Source: Adiantum capillus-veneris
Taxonomy: Eukaryota > Streptophyta > Polypodiopsida > Polypodiales > Pteridaceae
Reading direction: 5' to 3'
Assembly: GCA_014529385.2 (NCBI GenBank)
Contig: CM043958.1
Location: forward strand, 89,427,025 to 89,491,024
Length of the DNA stretch: 64,000 bases
A program made the position numbers and the translations under genes. Under the pieces are notes generated by a model, which was given only the letters and a program-made list of their open reading frames with translations, did no database searches and was not told where the DNA came from. Positions 11,447 to 22,455 of the stretch are shown here, piece by piece; position 1 is the stretch's first letter; each line of letters starts with the position of its first letter.

Positions 11447-12469
11447 TCATATTATTGACTTTATCTGTGATCTTGAAAGGGCCGTAAAATTCATGGGAAA
11501 GTTTAACAATTTTCCCTTTTCACACCTGCTTTTTCTATCTACCTTTCTCAAACTTAAGCAGGACATACTATCCTTTTTGAAGATTGAGATCCCTTTTGTG
11601 CTTGTCTGTTTTCTCTTTTGCTTCTCTTGAGAGCGAAGAATCGCTTGTTTTACTTGTTGATAGGCAGTATCAATATCACGCACAAATTCGTAGTCGGTAA
11701 AGATGTTTTCTTTGATAACTAAAATAGGAAGTAAAAGTGGCTTCCCATATCTAATTTCGAAGGGAGCTTTACCAGTTGAGGAATGTATGGTAATATTATA
11801 CGCAAACTCAACTAATGGTAAGTATTGTTCCCATTCGAATTGTCTTTTTGAAACATAGCACTTGAGAAGATCTAAAACAGTGGCATTAGCGATTTCGCTT
11901 TGACCATCTGTTTGTGGATGATAAGCTGATGAAAAATCAAGCTTGGTTCCCAAATTCTCAAATAGTGCTTGCCAAAACAAGTTAGTCCTGCGAGGATTCC
12001 TATCGCTGACAATAACTTTTGGCAATCCATGATGTTTAAAAGTCTGAGCTAGAAATACTCTAGCCATGTGATCAGCTTTGATTGTTTTATTAACTCGAAG
12101 GAAATATGCTTGCTTACTGAATCTGTTTATAATAGTCCAGATTGCATCATGTCCATTTTTTTATTTAGTAAGGTTTGTAATAAAATCCATGGCAATGCTT
12201 TCCCATGGCATGTTGGGCACAAGCAGTGGTTGAAGCTTGCCATAAACTTTATGTGTGTCATATTTCACTTTTTGACATACTAAACACTCACGAACATATT
12301 TTTCAATGTCCGTTCAGAGTGTTGGCCAAAAGAAAAACCTTTCTAGAGCATTAGTAGTTGCAAAAATCCCTCGATGGCCTGCATAGGGAGAATCATGTGC
12401 TTCTTCTATCACCTTCTGTCGTAAGGACTGAACTATGCATATAGCTTGTTGATGATATAATGTATAATA
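11447..12469 (-). pseudogene. GY2 integrase
   Basis: The zinc domain is seen at about 12260-12420 in broken frames (AGHRGIFATT, RECLVCQKVKYDTHK). The core shows WESIAMDFI (first Asp, about 12190), then from 12067 a 206-codon open frame with VIVSDRNPRRT (second Asp) and YHPQTDGQSE (catalytic Glu). FAYNITIHSSTGKAPFEI follows. Stops in the first third and a frameshift before the C-terminus show that it is inactive. In intact elements it catalyses cDNA strand transfer. Confidence 0.9.
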
Positions 12470-13534
12470 TTAGATAGAATAAGGTGGTCTTGAGTGTCCT
12501 ACTTGAAGATCGATTGTAGCGAAATCTGGTTCTTTAGGATACATCTCACTAAGAGATTCTAGTTCCTCGTGACAAATAGTTGTCAAAGCAATGACCTTAG
12601 GACGTCTAGAGAGGGCATCTACAATGGCGTTCTTGTTTCCAGAGGTATGTAAAATCAAAAAATGAAACATAGAAAGAATGTTGGCCCATCTCATCTACTT
12701 TTCTGATAACTTTCTCTATGTGAGAAAGTAGCGAAGACTCTAATGATCTATCTTAATCACAAAATCAACTTATAAAAGATAATGTTTCCGTATGGAAATA
12801 ACATGAAATACTGCCATTAGCTCTTTCTCATAAATGGAAGCATGCAATTCCGCATCTTTAAGGCGTCGGCTTTCATAAGCTATGGTGTGACCCTCTTGGT
12901 TCAAGAATGCTCCTACACAATCTCCAGATGCATCCCAATACACCTTGAAAGTTTTGTGCAGGTGGAGGGCAGGTCCGTGTCTCAGTAAATACTTAAGCTT
13001 TTCAAAAGCTTGTTTTTGTCCAAGTCCCCAATAAAATGGAATCAGTTTTTTAGTCAAATCATGGAGAGGACCGGTTATGGTGATAAAGGCTCGAATGAAA
13101 CGCCAATAATAAGAACAAAAGCGAAAAAACTTTGAACTTCATGTACCGTAGTTGGCATGGGCCATTCTACGATTGCTTGAATCTTGTCAGGATCCATTCT
13201 CACCTGATTGTGAGATACTATATGGCCCAAATAGTGAATTTCTTTTAAAACGAACTCACTTTTCTTAGCATTCACAAATAACTTGTGTTTGCTTAATTCT
13301 TCAAACATTGTGGCAAGATGTTTGTGATGTTCGTCTTCTATCTCTGAGAAGGTTAAGACATCATCGAAGAAGATTGTTGTAAATCTTCTCTATGAATAGA
13401 AAATTCTATCCATCATTCTGTTGAAAGTTGTTGGTGCATTACAGAGTCCAAAAGGCATCAATAAGAATTTAAACAACCCAAAGGTTGTTCTAAATGAAGC
13501 CTTATGCCCATCTTGAGGATTTGATGATAAATGC
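12470..13534 (-). pseudogene. GY2 reverse transcriptase (C-terminal part) and RNase H
   Basis: From 13530 downward: KASFRTTFGLFKFLLMPFGLCNAPTTFNRMMD, the active site IFFDDVLTFS, then NAKKSEF and HYLGHIVSHNQVRMDP. RNase H follows with FKVYWDASGDCVGAFLNQ, AYESRRLKDAE, EKELMAV and finally DALSRRPK. Stops or frame changes lie near 13390, 13075, 12770 and 12700. A MITE at 13543-13985 separates this from the RT start. Confidence 0.9.
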
Positions 13535-13542
13535 TCTTCAAG

Positions 13543-13985
13543 CACTGTAACAAGGAACGGGGGGAACACAAACGTTCCGAAACAGCGTTCCGGACGAGTC
13601 CCGTTCCTGAAACGGAGATGGGAACGGAACGCCGTTCTGGAACGGGGTGTAACCGGAACGATGTTCCGGAATGGGCGGAACATGAGGCGGAACGGTGAAA
13701 CGTGGGGCGGAACGGGCAAAAGTAGGCATTTTGGGGGAAAATTTTTAGGGGCAGATTTAGGCCTGTTAAGGGAACATATTTGGTGCAATTTGAGGGCAGG
13801 TTAGGAGCAGATTTGGAAGCAATTTTGGAGTTGTTTAGGAGTTTATTTGAGACTAAGATGAATGGAGGTAATTCAATCCTTACTTTAGGTGGACCGTTCC
13901 AGCCCCGTTCCCGTTCCGGCCCCCCCTCCTCCTTCCCGTTCCCGTCCCGTTCCGGACCCTCCCGTTCCCGTTCCGGGTAACTATG
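13543..13985. mobile_element. hAT-type MITE 2 (443 bp), 8-bp TSD TCTTCAAG
   Basis: Flanked by TCTTCAAG at 13535-13542 and 13986-13993. The ends are CACTGTAACAAGG and, on the other strand, CATAGTTACCCGG. Both subterminal zones are dense in CCGTTCC/GGAACGG (for example 13555-13700 and 13900-13978). It interrupts GY2 RT at RIDL..., and its removal restores the reading. Non-coding. Confidence 0.9.
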
Positions 13986-13993
13986 TCTTCAAG

Positions 13994-14374
13994 TCTATAC
14001 GACTCAAAATACTTGCTCCTTGTAACTTATCAAGAATGTCATGAATCCGAGGGATTGGGAATCGATTCTTGACTGTGATCTTGTTTAAAGATCTATAATC
14101 TATGCACATACAAAATGTGTCATCCTTTTTCTGTACTAACAAGACAGGTGAACAATATGGAGAAGTACTAGGCCTTATTAAACCCTTCTACAAAAGTTCA
14201 TTAACCTGCTTGAGTATCTGCTCCTGCTGCACTAAACTGACTCTATAAGGGGGCTGATTTAGAGGAGAACTCCCTGGGATCAAATCAATTGTATAATCCT
14301 CAGGTCAAAAGGGTGAAAGTTTATTTGGAAGTTCATCCATAAAACAATCTTCAAAACCTTCTAGCAACTTAATT
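13994..14374 (-). pseudogene. GY2 reverse transcriptase, N-terminal part
   Basis: Minus-strand reading gives [38 protein letters not shown] and DILDKLQGASILSRIDL, the standard gypsy RT opening. It ends exactly at the MITE duplication and continues at 13534. The region 14200-14374, joining to protease, has stops. Confidence 0.85.
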
Positions 14375-14881
14375 TTATTTCGCTCTAAAGAGAAAGAAAG
14401 TTGTGAAGAAGACACATCTCTCTCTCTCTCTTGCAAAAATTAAATACGTTGAACCACACGTTTTCATTTCCTTCTTAATTGTAATGTGGTTGGCGATGGG
14501 AATACGCCAATTTCCTGCATCCGTAGTCACAACATAATGCTTTCCTTCATGATCAAAGGACAAGGTTTTTTGAAAATAATCAGGGATGGGATCTGTCTTG
14601 TAGTGCCAAGGCATTCCCAAGATTACATCACATCCCTCAAGTGAAGTTAATAAAAAAGATTCTATAATAGGAGTAGAACTAGAGTTTTGTCCTTTAAAAG
14701 CAAATGATGCTTGAATAGAGACTCCAAGGCGGTTGGGCCATAAATTGAGGTCTTCAACAAGCTTCGTAGAGACGAAGGTACCTGTACTACCTAGATCAAA
14801 CAATATAAGTGCCCGCTGGTTGTTATTGCTACCCCATGTCTTTAGAAGAGATCTTTCTTTACCATCCTTGGTGGTATTACC
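14375..14881 (-). pseudogene. GY2 aspartic protease
   Basis: A 142-codon open stretch (14803-14375) with FDLGSTGTFVS, the retropepsin D-S/T-G loop shifted to D-L-G-S-T-G, and later DVILGMPW. The sequence just before (ALI-LFDLGST) continues upstream in the same general reading. The tail of this frame after about 14470 becomes an AG-tract product and is not protease. Confidence 0.78.
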
Positions 14882-16072
14882 CTACACATATGTTACTGCA
14901 TTAGAAGAAGGGGGCTGTGGGGTTCTAGTTGCAAGTGTGGGGCAATCACCCTTGAAGCGGTTCTTTTCTTCTTTTGAGAAGAAGAAGTAGGAGTGGCTGA
15001 TTGTTAAGAGCTTTCTGCTTAGCATGATAAGTGCTTTGTTCCAGCTTCCTGGAGTACCTTTCTGGTATATAACGTTAACTATGCGAGCTGATTCCATAAG
15101 TATTTGTAAATTGCTTCGTGGACAAAGCTTCATAGCCTTTTGCAAGGGTTCATGCAACCCAACTTCAAACTTCCGCATCTTCTCTGAATCTTCAATCTTC
15201 TTGAATGAAGTAACTTTCAGAAGAACATCCCAAAACCTATCCACATATTGTGGAACAATTTCGTTCTCTAACTGAAAAAGTCGGTCCCATTCTTTCTTTA
15301 CTTCTTGCTCATAGTCTAGAGGAAAGAACTGAGCATAGAATTCCTTCTTGGAGGCAGTCCAATCTAGAGGTTTGCGTTTTTCTAGGATCAGAGTCAACCA
15401 CCAACTGCTGGCTGTGCCTTTCAGGTACATACTGACATGGCGAACTTTCTAAAAAGTTTTCTTCTGCAAATGCTACTTCAAACTGGCAGATGAAAGCTAA
15501 AGCTTTGTCATTATCCCGCCATCCATTGTAGGAATCAATTTTTACATCCTTATCTCTTGATTTGAAGGACTTCTGCTTGTGGTGCTTCTTCTTATAATGA
15601 TCCTCCTTTCTATCTTTAGATTCCTTGGTGACAGAGAGCCTCTCCTTTGACTACACTTCCTGCAAGTGGGAATCTTCAATGAACATGTCCTCTGGAGGGA
15701 CTATATCATCCAAATCCTTCATGAAAGAGAACTGAGGAGAATTAGGAGGATTTTGTTCATGAATCTTTGGATTATACTGCTCATGACGTTCTTGAGCCTT
15801 CTTCTCTGACTTTCATGCGTCCGGGAGGTTCCAACTAGAGGATCTTTCTGAGGTTGTTGCGTTTTGGAGTTCTGCGGGATTTCTCCTAACTCCAACTGCA
15901 CTTTCTCCTTCCCTTTTTCGAGGGTATGGAGAATCTTATGAACTTCTCGATGGGAGAGAGCTTTCTACAACTCTGCCACCTGCTATTGGAGGAGAATGAA
16001 CTCTATCTATCTCACGTCCTTCCATTTCTACAATCTGCCAAGAGTCGTCAATCCCTTAAGAACGAGAGAGAT
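14882..16072 (-). pseudogene. GY2 gag
   Basis: The best part is 15430-14882: GTASSWWLTLI, FFPLDYEQEVKKEWDRL and LENEIVPQYVDRFWDVLLK, matching the Retrotrans_gag fold. Near 15540-15475 the preceding piece reads SYNGWRDNDKALAFICQFEVAF. A nucleocapsid knuckle is only hinted at (NRFKGDCPT, 14950) and lacks its complete CCHC. Upstream to 16072 several frames are needed. It would form the particle shell. Confidence 0.8.
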
Positions 16073-16074
16073 GA

Positions 16075-16090
16075 CCTTACTCTAATACCA
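16075..16090 (-). other. GY2 primer-binding site
   Basis: Reverse strand TGGTATTAGAGTAAGG next to the LTR end TGTGACA. Two changes from TGGTATCAGAGC; still consistent with an initiator-Met tRNA primer. Confidence 0.75.
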
Positions 16091-16091
16091 T

Positions 16092-16380
16092 TGTCACAGA
16101 GACAAAAGCGTAAGCTAACTTTTGAATGAAATTCATATACTCCAAAGAATTGAGCACTGAGAGAAAAGCTTGACATGGGCTTGTTCCCACCCCCCACTAA
16201 GAGAATATCTTTATTACTAAGGGAGAATCTTTACAAGCACAGGAACGGGGCAAACGCCCGTCCTCAATTCTTTCTTGCTCTATTTCTGCTTCTGACTAAG
16301 AGAGAGAGAAAACTACTTTCAAACTGCTAAGAGGATTTTCCCCTATTCTGTGGATTTTTGGAAGCTTTTGTTTTGTTTTT
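16092..16380 (-). repeat. GY2 5' LTR, 3' part
   Basis: The minus strand ends TCTCTGTGACA immediately before the primer site. A minus-strand AATAAAGATATTC near 16205 is a plausible polyadenylation signal. The upstream (higher-coordinate) limit is unclear; I stop where the sequence turns G/C-rich. The LTR's other end may be at 25321. Confidence 0.6.
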
Positions 16381-16850
16381 GTTTTCGGAGTCGGGCGGGG
16401 CAAGCCCGGCCGCTCCCCTTATCCACCATAAAAGTGGACAAGAAGAGAGACCAGGACTATGCCCCAAGAAACCGAAGGCAGACGCTTTTGTCACTAGTTT
16501 CCTCTAAACTCGGGAGGCCAGAATTATCTACACTCTTAGGGCGATCACTTTTCCCTTGAGAGACCCATTTCGGTGGGCGTGACAGCGACCAAGTACCTCT
16601 GTTCAGAGGCCCAGGTACTGCGGGACTTGCTTCGGTCTTCCCTTTGGAGTTGCCTCCTCCAGGTAACTTATCGCTCACCTCACTAAACTGCCTTTGAAAC
16701 CCGACGGTTTTCCCCTAGGAAATGCCATACCCGCTTGGAAGGGCGTCGGCTCACAGGTGGAGTCCGCTGAGGCTGGTAATGTCTCCCATTATGCATTTCC
16801 CAACCCCTTTTAGGTGCAGTTGACCCCCCCGGGGGGGGATGGCAGTTGGG
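16381..16850. other. Unassigned G/C-richer segment
   Basis: No recognisable domain in any frame; the composition is richer in G/C than its surroundings. A perfect short palindrome of C then G runs is present near 16824-16838 (acccccccggggggggat). It could be the 3' part of the LINE-like remnant that follows on the minus strand, but I cannot show that. Confidence 0.4.
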
Positions 16851-16965
16851 TGCTCTCGTAGCTCATCTGGCTTCGCTTGGGGAGAATTACGTCATTTCCC
16901 CCGGAAGGGATCGGATTCAAATAACGGCATAGGAAGGGGAGCATTATCTCCCCATCCGCCTATGC
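16851..16965 (+). repeat. tRNA-like SINE candidate with adjacent hairpin
   Basis: TAGCTCATCTGG (16859-16870) matches the tRNA A-box and GGATCGGATTC (16908-16918) resembles the B-box, at about the spacing used by RNA polymerase III. Downstream, gcatagg...ggggag...ctcccc...cctatgc (16927-16965) forms a strong hairpin. No mature tRNA cloverleaf can be drawn, so this is a tRNA-derived repeat head or chance. Confidence 0.35.
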
Positions 16966-17279
16966 AGAGCACCTAAATATCGGGGTACAACTTCACCGAG
17001 GAACTTCGCCACAGGCACGTGCCCTGCAGTTCCGTCCCTCGAGTGCGGATCACGGCGTACCCAGAAGGGCAGCCGCTTCCCGCGAGCCTCCACACCAAGG
17101 ACGATAACGGTCCTTTCTTCAGGGTCCAACGAAGGGTCGAGTGCGTTGAAGGTGGAGTTGAATCGGTCTAGCCACCTCCCCCTAGAATCATCAGCCGCCG
17201 GACACCTCGTCAACAAATGCGAAAGCGAACGACCTCTATTTGGGAGCACAACGTGCAAATGCTGTGTCCGCGCATATAA
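16966..17279 (-). pseudogene. Possible LINE (non-LTR) RT C-terminal remnant
   Basis: An open minus-strand frame of about 100 codons contains SHLLTRCPA followed by WLDRF, and later RYLGALHRR. H-x4-C before a Pro-rich stretch resembles the zinc-binding tail of plant non-LTR reverse transcriptases (the zf-RVT type), but the expected Cys pair upstream is missing. G/C-rich codon use differs from neighbours. I do not recognise enough to be sure. Confidence 0.3.
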
Positions 17280-18168
17280 CTATCAGCCAGTTTGAGCCCA
17301 CCTACTCTCGCGAGAGCCAGTTTGAGAGCTCTCTTGAAAGAGAGTCTATCTTCCACAAACCTTCTCAAAAGCTCTCAGAGAAGAGAGTCTTATCTTCCGC
17401 TAACTTGTCCCCTTCACACTTAACCATTCCTACAATGAACACAAGAGAAACACGCAAAACGCACACACATACGCTTGCTGTAATTTTCTGCTCATAACCT
17501 GAAAATCTTACCTGTGCACGTTCAAATGCCGAAATGGAGGCCTTTTTTGCAATGGAATTGCACCAAACTTTGTGTATGCATAGGATAAGTAGAGAAGACT
17601 GAGATTCTATGAGTGCTCTGCTGAAATTACCATAGTTGAGATGATTAGCACCTGAGAATTTACTGCCACTACGCTCTAGGAAAATGAGTGTCTGCTACAA
17701 CTTCTCACGACAAAACTTCTCAAGAGGGTGGCTATGGTTGTGAGAGCCCTTGTTCTAGACAATGGGAGCTCAGAGCTTCCACATATGTCACAAGGGTTGC
17801 TCTCAAGCTCTAATGGAGAGCTCCATCCCATAGAGCATGCTCACATTAGGGGAGGTAAGGAGCACTGCCAACCTCCCAAGAGGGAGGGGTGTTGCTCATA
17901 AGTAGACACGAGCAAGAGGAGGGGACGCTGGGAGATAAGGATGAGAGAGAGAGAGTGTTTGCATGGGTAAGTGTGCCAAATGGCACACTTACTTTAAAAC
18001 TTTAAACCCCTTCAACTTTTGAGTTTTTAAAAGTTCACTAGTTAATTAATGTGCAGCTAACTCCAAATGTTAATATTAATTCTACTCATGAGAACATTAA
18101 AGGTTCCCGACGCAATGCCAGCAGCCACATCGGTACTGCTCATGCATCACCTGTTTACACTTGTCCGG
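17280..18168. other. Unassigned region between LINE-like remnant and LTR-A
   Basis: No credible reading frame. Contains gagagctctctt-type short inverted motifs (17320-17390) and a perfect palindrome gtgtgccaaatggcacac (17970-17987). Probably decayed repeat or LTR sequence. Confidence 0.4.
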
Positions 18169-19279
18169 TGTCACGTGCCCACTGTACTTGCGCCGCGTGG
18201 ACAAGCTTCTGCTACAATCTAGCGTCAGTCTTAGTTAGCTTAGGACCTAGCCTGGCACCCTTGTCAGCCTCTAGTAGGACGTGAATCTCTAGTCTTAGTT
18301 AGCTTAGGACCTAGCCTGGCACCCTTGTGAGCCTCTAGTAGGACGTGAATGTCCAGGCCAATCACAGTTCCATACCCTCACTTGCAGAGTACAACATTTC
18401 AACATATAGGCATACCGCATGTGAACTACCTCTAGCATGACATTAATTTAATAAGTGACTTTTTGCATTCCAAATCGTGGGCTGAATATGATGCTTCTCA
18501 ACCCAGCTTTTTGCACCTATAAAGACAGCCCCTTGGGCGCTATTACCTGCAGCAACACCTCTTCTCAATAATACCCAGCAGATCTGGCATTTTCAGCCAT
18601 CACCCTCAGCGTTTTCAACCACCTACCTCAGCGTTTTCAGCAGACAGCCCTAGCTTCGTCACGGTCATAGTCCTCGCCGCCACTCCACCAGTGTCTTCAC
18701 GTTTCAGCCATCATCCTCTTCAGCGTTTTCAGTTTTCAGCCCATCACCGTCCCCAGCAATAGCAGATCAGACCACAGCCTCCTCCTCCTCCTCCTCCTCG
18801 CAATACCAAGTATCTCCAGCAGTACCCATTAGTGTCTCAGCAGCACCCCAGCACAAGTACCCCTCTTCGTAGTCGTCGTAGACGCAGTACCCATTAGTAC
18901 CTCAGCAGCACCGCAGCACAAGTACTTCTCATTGTCCTCGACGCAGTACCCGAGCATCTAGCACCTCTTGCGTTTTGGCTTGGTTCCTGCCTAGCTCAAC
19001 GTAGGGATCATCAAGACCTCCGTGTCCTTAGCACCCAAGTACCGAAGTACCCCGCCGTACCAAGTACTAAGCATCCACAGCACCCAGCATTTAGCCTCTC
19101 AAGTACCAAGTAACCGTAGTACCCTTCAGGACTTCAGCAGTAATCAGCATCAATAGCATCAAGTACCCATTAGAATCTCATCATTTAGCATCATTGTATC
19201 ATAATTTTGTGCAAGAATAAAGAACGTACTTGCTCTGGCAAAGGGGCCCTTGAGGGTTTGGGACCCGACATTCGGTGTC

Positions 19280-19325
<46 letters not shown>

Positions 19326-19428
19326 CAGTTCAATTCAATTCTTTCAAGTGAAACAAAGTAACCTTGTGTTTGTGCGAAGTACTAGATCCGAGGTTAAACC
19401 CTTAAACACTTCCACTTGTCGCGTGACA
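18169..19428 (+). repeat. LTR-A, probable solo LTR (~1.26 kb)
   Basis: Starts TGTCACGTGCCC and ends near CTTGTCGCGTGACA. It has AAGAATAAAGAACG at 19213 followed, after ggtgtcg, by a CT array (19281-19322), the same layout as other LTRs here. The interior is low-complexity: cagcgttttcag units (18590-18740), cctcctcctc (18780) and cagtacccattagt units (18820-19140). A 64-bp tandem duplication lies at 18227-18354. No primer site follows; it runs directly into LTR-B. No target duplication was found, so the boundaries are tentative. Confidence 0.5.
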
Positions 19429-20504
19429 CATCCCAACCCTATGTGTCCGTGGACAAGCTACACCATAGCAAGGTTTCCGTCAAGTCTAGTCAAGTTAGAT
19501 TAGGAGTGATCTGGCACTTTTGTGAGTCTATTCGTAGACCGTGCATGCCCAGTCACTCAGTTTGGTAAGTTAATTTATAAGCAAACCCAAGTTAGCACAA
19601 ATTGGCAGATGAGCAAAGACGCAACTGGCTTCCCCAAGCAACAGGTGTCCCACCCTCTCTCAGCAAGAACCTCTCCATCCCCTTGGCGAGGCCAACCCAT
19701 CAAGGCTAGCGTTTTCATCCTAGAGCACTTCTCCCTCGCCGGCATTTACAAGATCTGCCATCGCCATCCCTTGGACTGCCCTAGCGTTTTCCTCCAGGCA
19801 AGAGATCGCCAGCAAGTGGAAAGGCCAGCGATTTCACCTTGGTCAGATCAGCGTTTTTGTAAAGTACTAACGCCAGCAACAGTCAGCCTTTGGCAGCGTT
19901 TTTGGACCAGCCTTGGCAGCGATTTTCAGCCTAATACCACCTGCTGTGGCAGCGTTTTCAGCCAGCTTATCAACACCCAAAACGCAGCTTCAAGAAGCCT
20001 AAAGGAGTAGGGTTTTTCCACAGTGTTTTCCCCTCGGTATTTCAGCCGACAAGCAAGTCCAATTCAGCCATATACAGCAGAGAAAAACCAGCCAATTCAG
20101 CCCCGAAAGTGGCACAGGTTTTTCAGCTTTTGCCCCTTTGCGGACAGCTGATAAAGAAGCATCTATTTCAGCCCGGAAATCTTCATCGTCTTCACCGACA
20201 TAGTTCCCGTTGCATCAGTCCATTGCATTAGCATTGTACGCATTTGTGCAATCAAGTAGACCACTCTCGCCGACAAGAGTGGGGCCTTCGGAGGAGGGTT
20301 TTACAACCTCTCGGTGTCGTATCTCTTCTCTCTCCTTCTCTCAGTCTCATTCACTTGCACGCACAATCCACTCACTTTGTTCGTGATCATAGCACTCTCC
20401 ACAAGACAGAAAGCTCTCTCTTTCCCTAAGAACTAAAAGGAACCTTGAGCAGTAAAGATCACTAATCTTGAGAAAATACAACATTTATTCCGCTGCACCT
20501 TACA
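19417..20504 (+). repeat. LTR-B, 5' LTR of the truncated element
   Basis: Starts TGTCGCGTGACACATCCC and ends GCTGCACCTTACA before a primer site. It matches the reverse strand of 36384-37594 in its first and last parts. The middle is rich in cagcgttttcagcc units. A pyrimidine-rich tract follows ggtgtcg (20310-20350). Confidence 0.8.
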
Positions 20505-20517
20505 TTGGTATCAGAGC
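20505..20517 (+). other. LTR-B element primer-binding site
   Basis: TTGGTATCAGAGC, a perfect match to the plant initiator-Met tRNA site, abuts the LTR end. Confidence 0.92.
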
Positions 20518-20940
20518 TTTGGAAGTGTTCTGCATTACTCAAGAAAGAACCACAAGAACCACAAGAATTTTTTTGCTTGTTGCAATTGCCCGAACCCAAC
20601 TTTACTTGGGCGTGGCGATTCCTAATCGTGTTTTGTTGAAGAGTGACACGAATCCCAAGAAAGAAGGGCTTGTCCAGCCTCCCCTTGTGTCTCTTTTCAC
20701 TCATTGAGAGCGGACCATGCACTTAGCGGCCGGCCAATCGACGTGAGGTGGGAAAAAGCAACCTTGGTGTGAGCGCAAGGCCGCCAAGGGGTGCGCCCGC
20801 AGAAAAGGGTAGAACTCGGGTGAAGAGAAGATCCTTCTCCAACGCAATTTGCAAGCGAAAGAAACCCTCAAGAACCTCAAGAACCTCAGGACCTCAAGAC
20901 CCAAGTTCCTCGTGAACTTAAGAACCAAAGATCCCAATGC

Positions 20941-22165
20941 ATGGTCGTCACCCGAAGCAGCATGGATACTTCGCATTCAGGTGATGAGCATGAGAGAGGC
21001 GACGAAGGATTTTCCCCACCAGGAGATTTTTCCAACCCTCCCCCTTCGCCATCTACGCCACGAGTTGTCCTCACTCCTATGGAGATGATGGTCAAGTCAA
21101 TGTTAGACATGATGGCACAACAACAAGAAACGAATTGAGTTGCCTTGGCACAACTCGCAAGCAAAGCAGATGAACAAGCGGCAAAGGACCGTGCACAAGA
21201 AGCCAAGGACCACGAGCGCGATGAAAGAAACGACAAACTTGCTGCACAACAAGAAGAACATCGACTTGCTCAGGAACGTGAGCGCATTGCAGTTGCCGCA
21301 AGACAAGAAGACCAGCGACTTGCCCTCGAACGCGAGCGCGTTGAACGCAAAGAACGCAAAGCAGAAAGGGACGCCGAGCGAGAAGCTCAAAGGGAGATTC
21401 GTCAACAAGAATTTATTTCCCAAGTCCTAGACTCGAAGACAGAATCACCCAAAGATCGTGGGAGTTCGTCAAGTGGCGCAAGCCACGAGGCAGATTCACA
21501 CAATCCAGTCACAGAGAAGTTGACTTTCAGTAAGTATGACGGTAAGATGGATGCTACTGTTATTCATTCTTGGTTGCATCAATTTAATGCTTATTTTGCG
21601 ACAACTAAGAAAACAGGCAATAGCAAAGTTTTGACGGCAGCTATGTACCTTGCTGATGATGCCATAAATTGGTATCAGGCTTGACAAGAGGCACAGCTAG
21701 CCACGCACCTAGAGGCAGCCGACGATCTCACGCCCCTCTCTTTTAGTTGGGCTAATTTCCAAGACAAGCTCAAGGCACGGTTTATGCCACCTCAGTACCT
21801 TGCACGATTAAGGACGATTGGCGAGCTCTCAAGCAAAACGGTACGCTGGTTATGTTTTTCTCTAATCGGGTTTTGGAGCTCGGCACTTAATTACGCAAAT
21901 CGGATAAGAAGCGCAAGGAGGTATTTCTTTACGGATTGGACGAGTATATCAAGTATGATGTCGAGGTACTCGATCCACCCGATCTCAACAAAGCGGTAGC
22001 CATTGCTCTCGCCCACGAGATGAAACACAACAAAGGAAAGCCCAAGGAAAACAAGACTTCTCAAGCAACCCCGCAGGATTTTCAGAACACACAGAATGGT
22101 AAGAACGGTAAGAATGGTAATTCTTCTAGCCCTTCTTCCTCTAATTCCTCGGAAAAGAACTCTAA
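20941..22165 (+). pseudogene. LTR-B element gag with long coiled coil
   Basis: Starts MVVTRSSMDTSHSG at 20941. The N-terminal third has a Pro/Ser-rich stretch (PPPSPSTP). Next comes a long charged helix rich in Glu, Arg, Gln and Ala (about 21145-21415), a likely coiled coil. The gag fold follows: FSKYDGKMDATVIHSWLHQF, MYLADDAINWYQ and SWANFQDKLKARFMP. Stops occur at 21136 and 21682, with a frameshift near 21830. The tail is Asn/Ser/Lys-rich and stops just where a CCHC knuckle is expected, at the inverted junction. Typical of Ty3/gypsy gag, where the fold assembles the particle. Confidence 0.82.
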
Positions 22166-22455
22166 CACCCCTTGGCGGCCTTGCGCTCACACCAAGGTTG
22201 CTTTTTCCCACCTCACGTCGATTGGCCGGCCGCTAAGTGCATGGTCCGCTCTCAATGAGTGAAAAGAGACACAAGGGGAGGCTGGACAAGCCCTTCTTTA
22301 TTGGGATTCGTGTCACTCTTCAACAAAACACGATTAGGAATCGCCACGCCCAAGTAAAGTTGGGTTCGGGCAATTGCAACAAGCAAAAAAATTCTTGTGG
22401 TTCTTTCTTGAGTAATACAGAACACTTCCAAAGCTCTGATACCAATGTAAGGTGC
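22166..22455 (-). repeat. Inverted copy of the LTR-B element leader and primer site
   Basis: Reverse complement of about 20500-20797: it includes gccggccgctaagtgcatgg, aagccctt and, at the end, ctctgataccaatgtaagg (primer site plus LTR end, inverted). The junction falls at ccccttggcggcc (22165-22178). Confidence 0.9.

Larger units (their letters stand above)
10964..16380 (-). mobile_element. GY2: second Ty3/gypsy chromovirus, reverse strand, degenerate
   Basis: On the minus strand, from high to low coordinates: 5' LTR end (16092), primer site, gag, protease, RT, RNase H, integrase, chromodomain, 3' LTR start (11106). Domain order and chromodomain place it with GY1's group, but the proteins differ clearly. 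A hAT MITE sits in its RT. GY1 appears to have inserted into its 3' LTR. Its 5' LTR may continue at 25118-25321. Confidence 0.88.
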
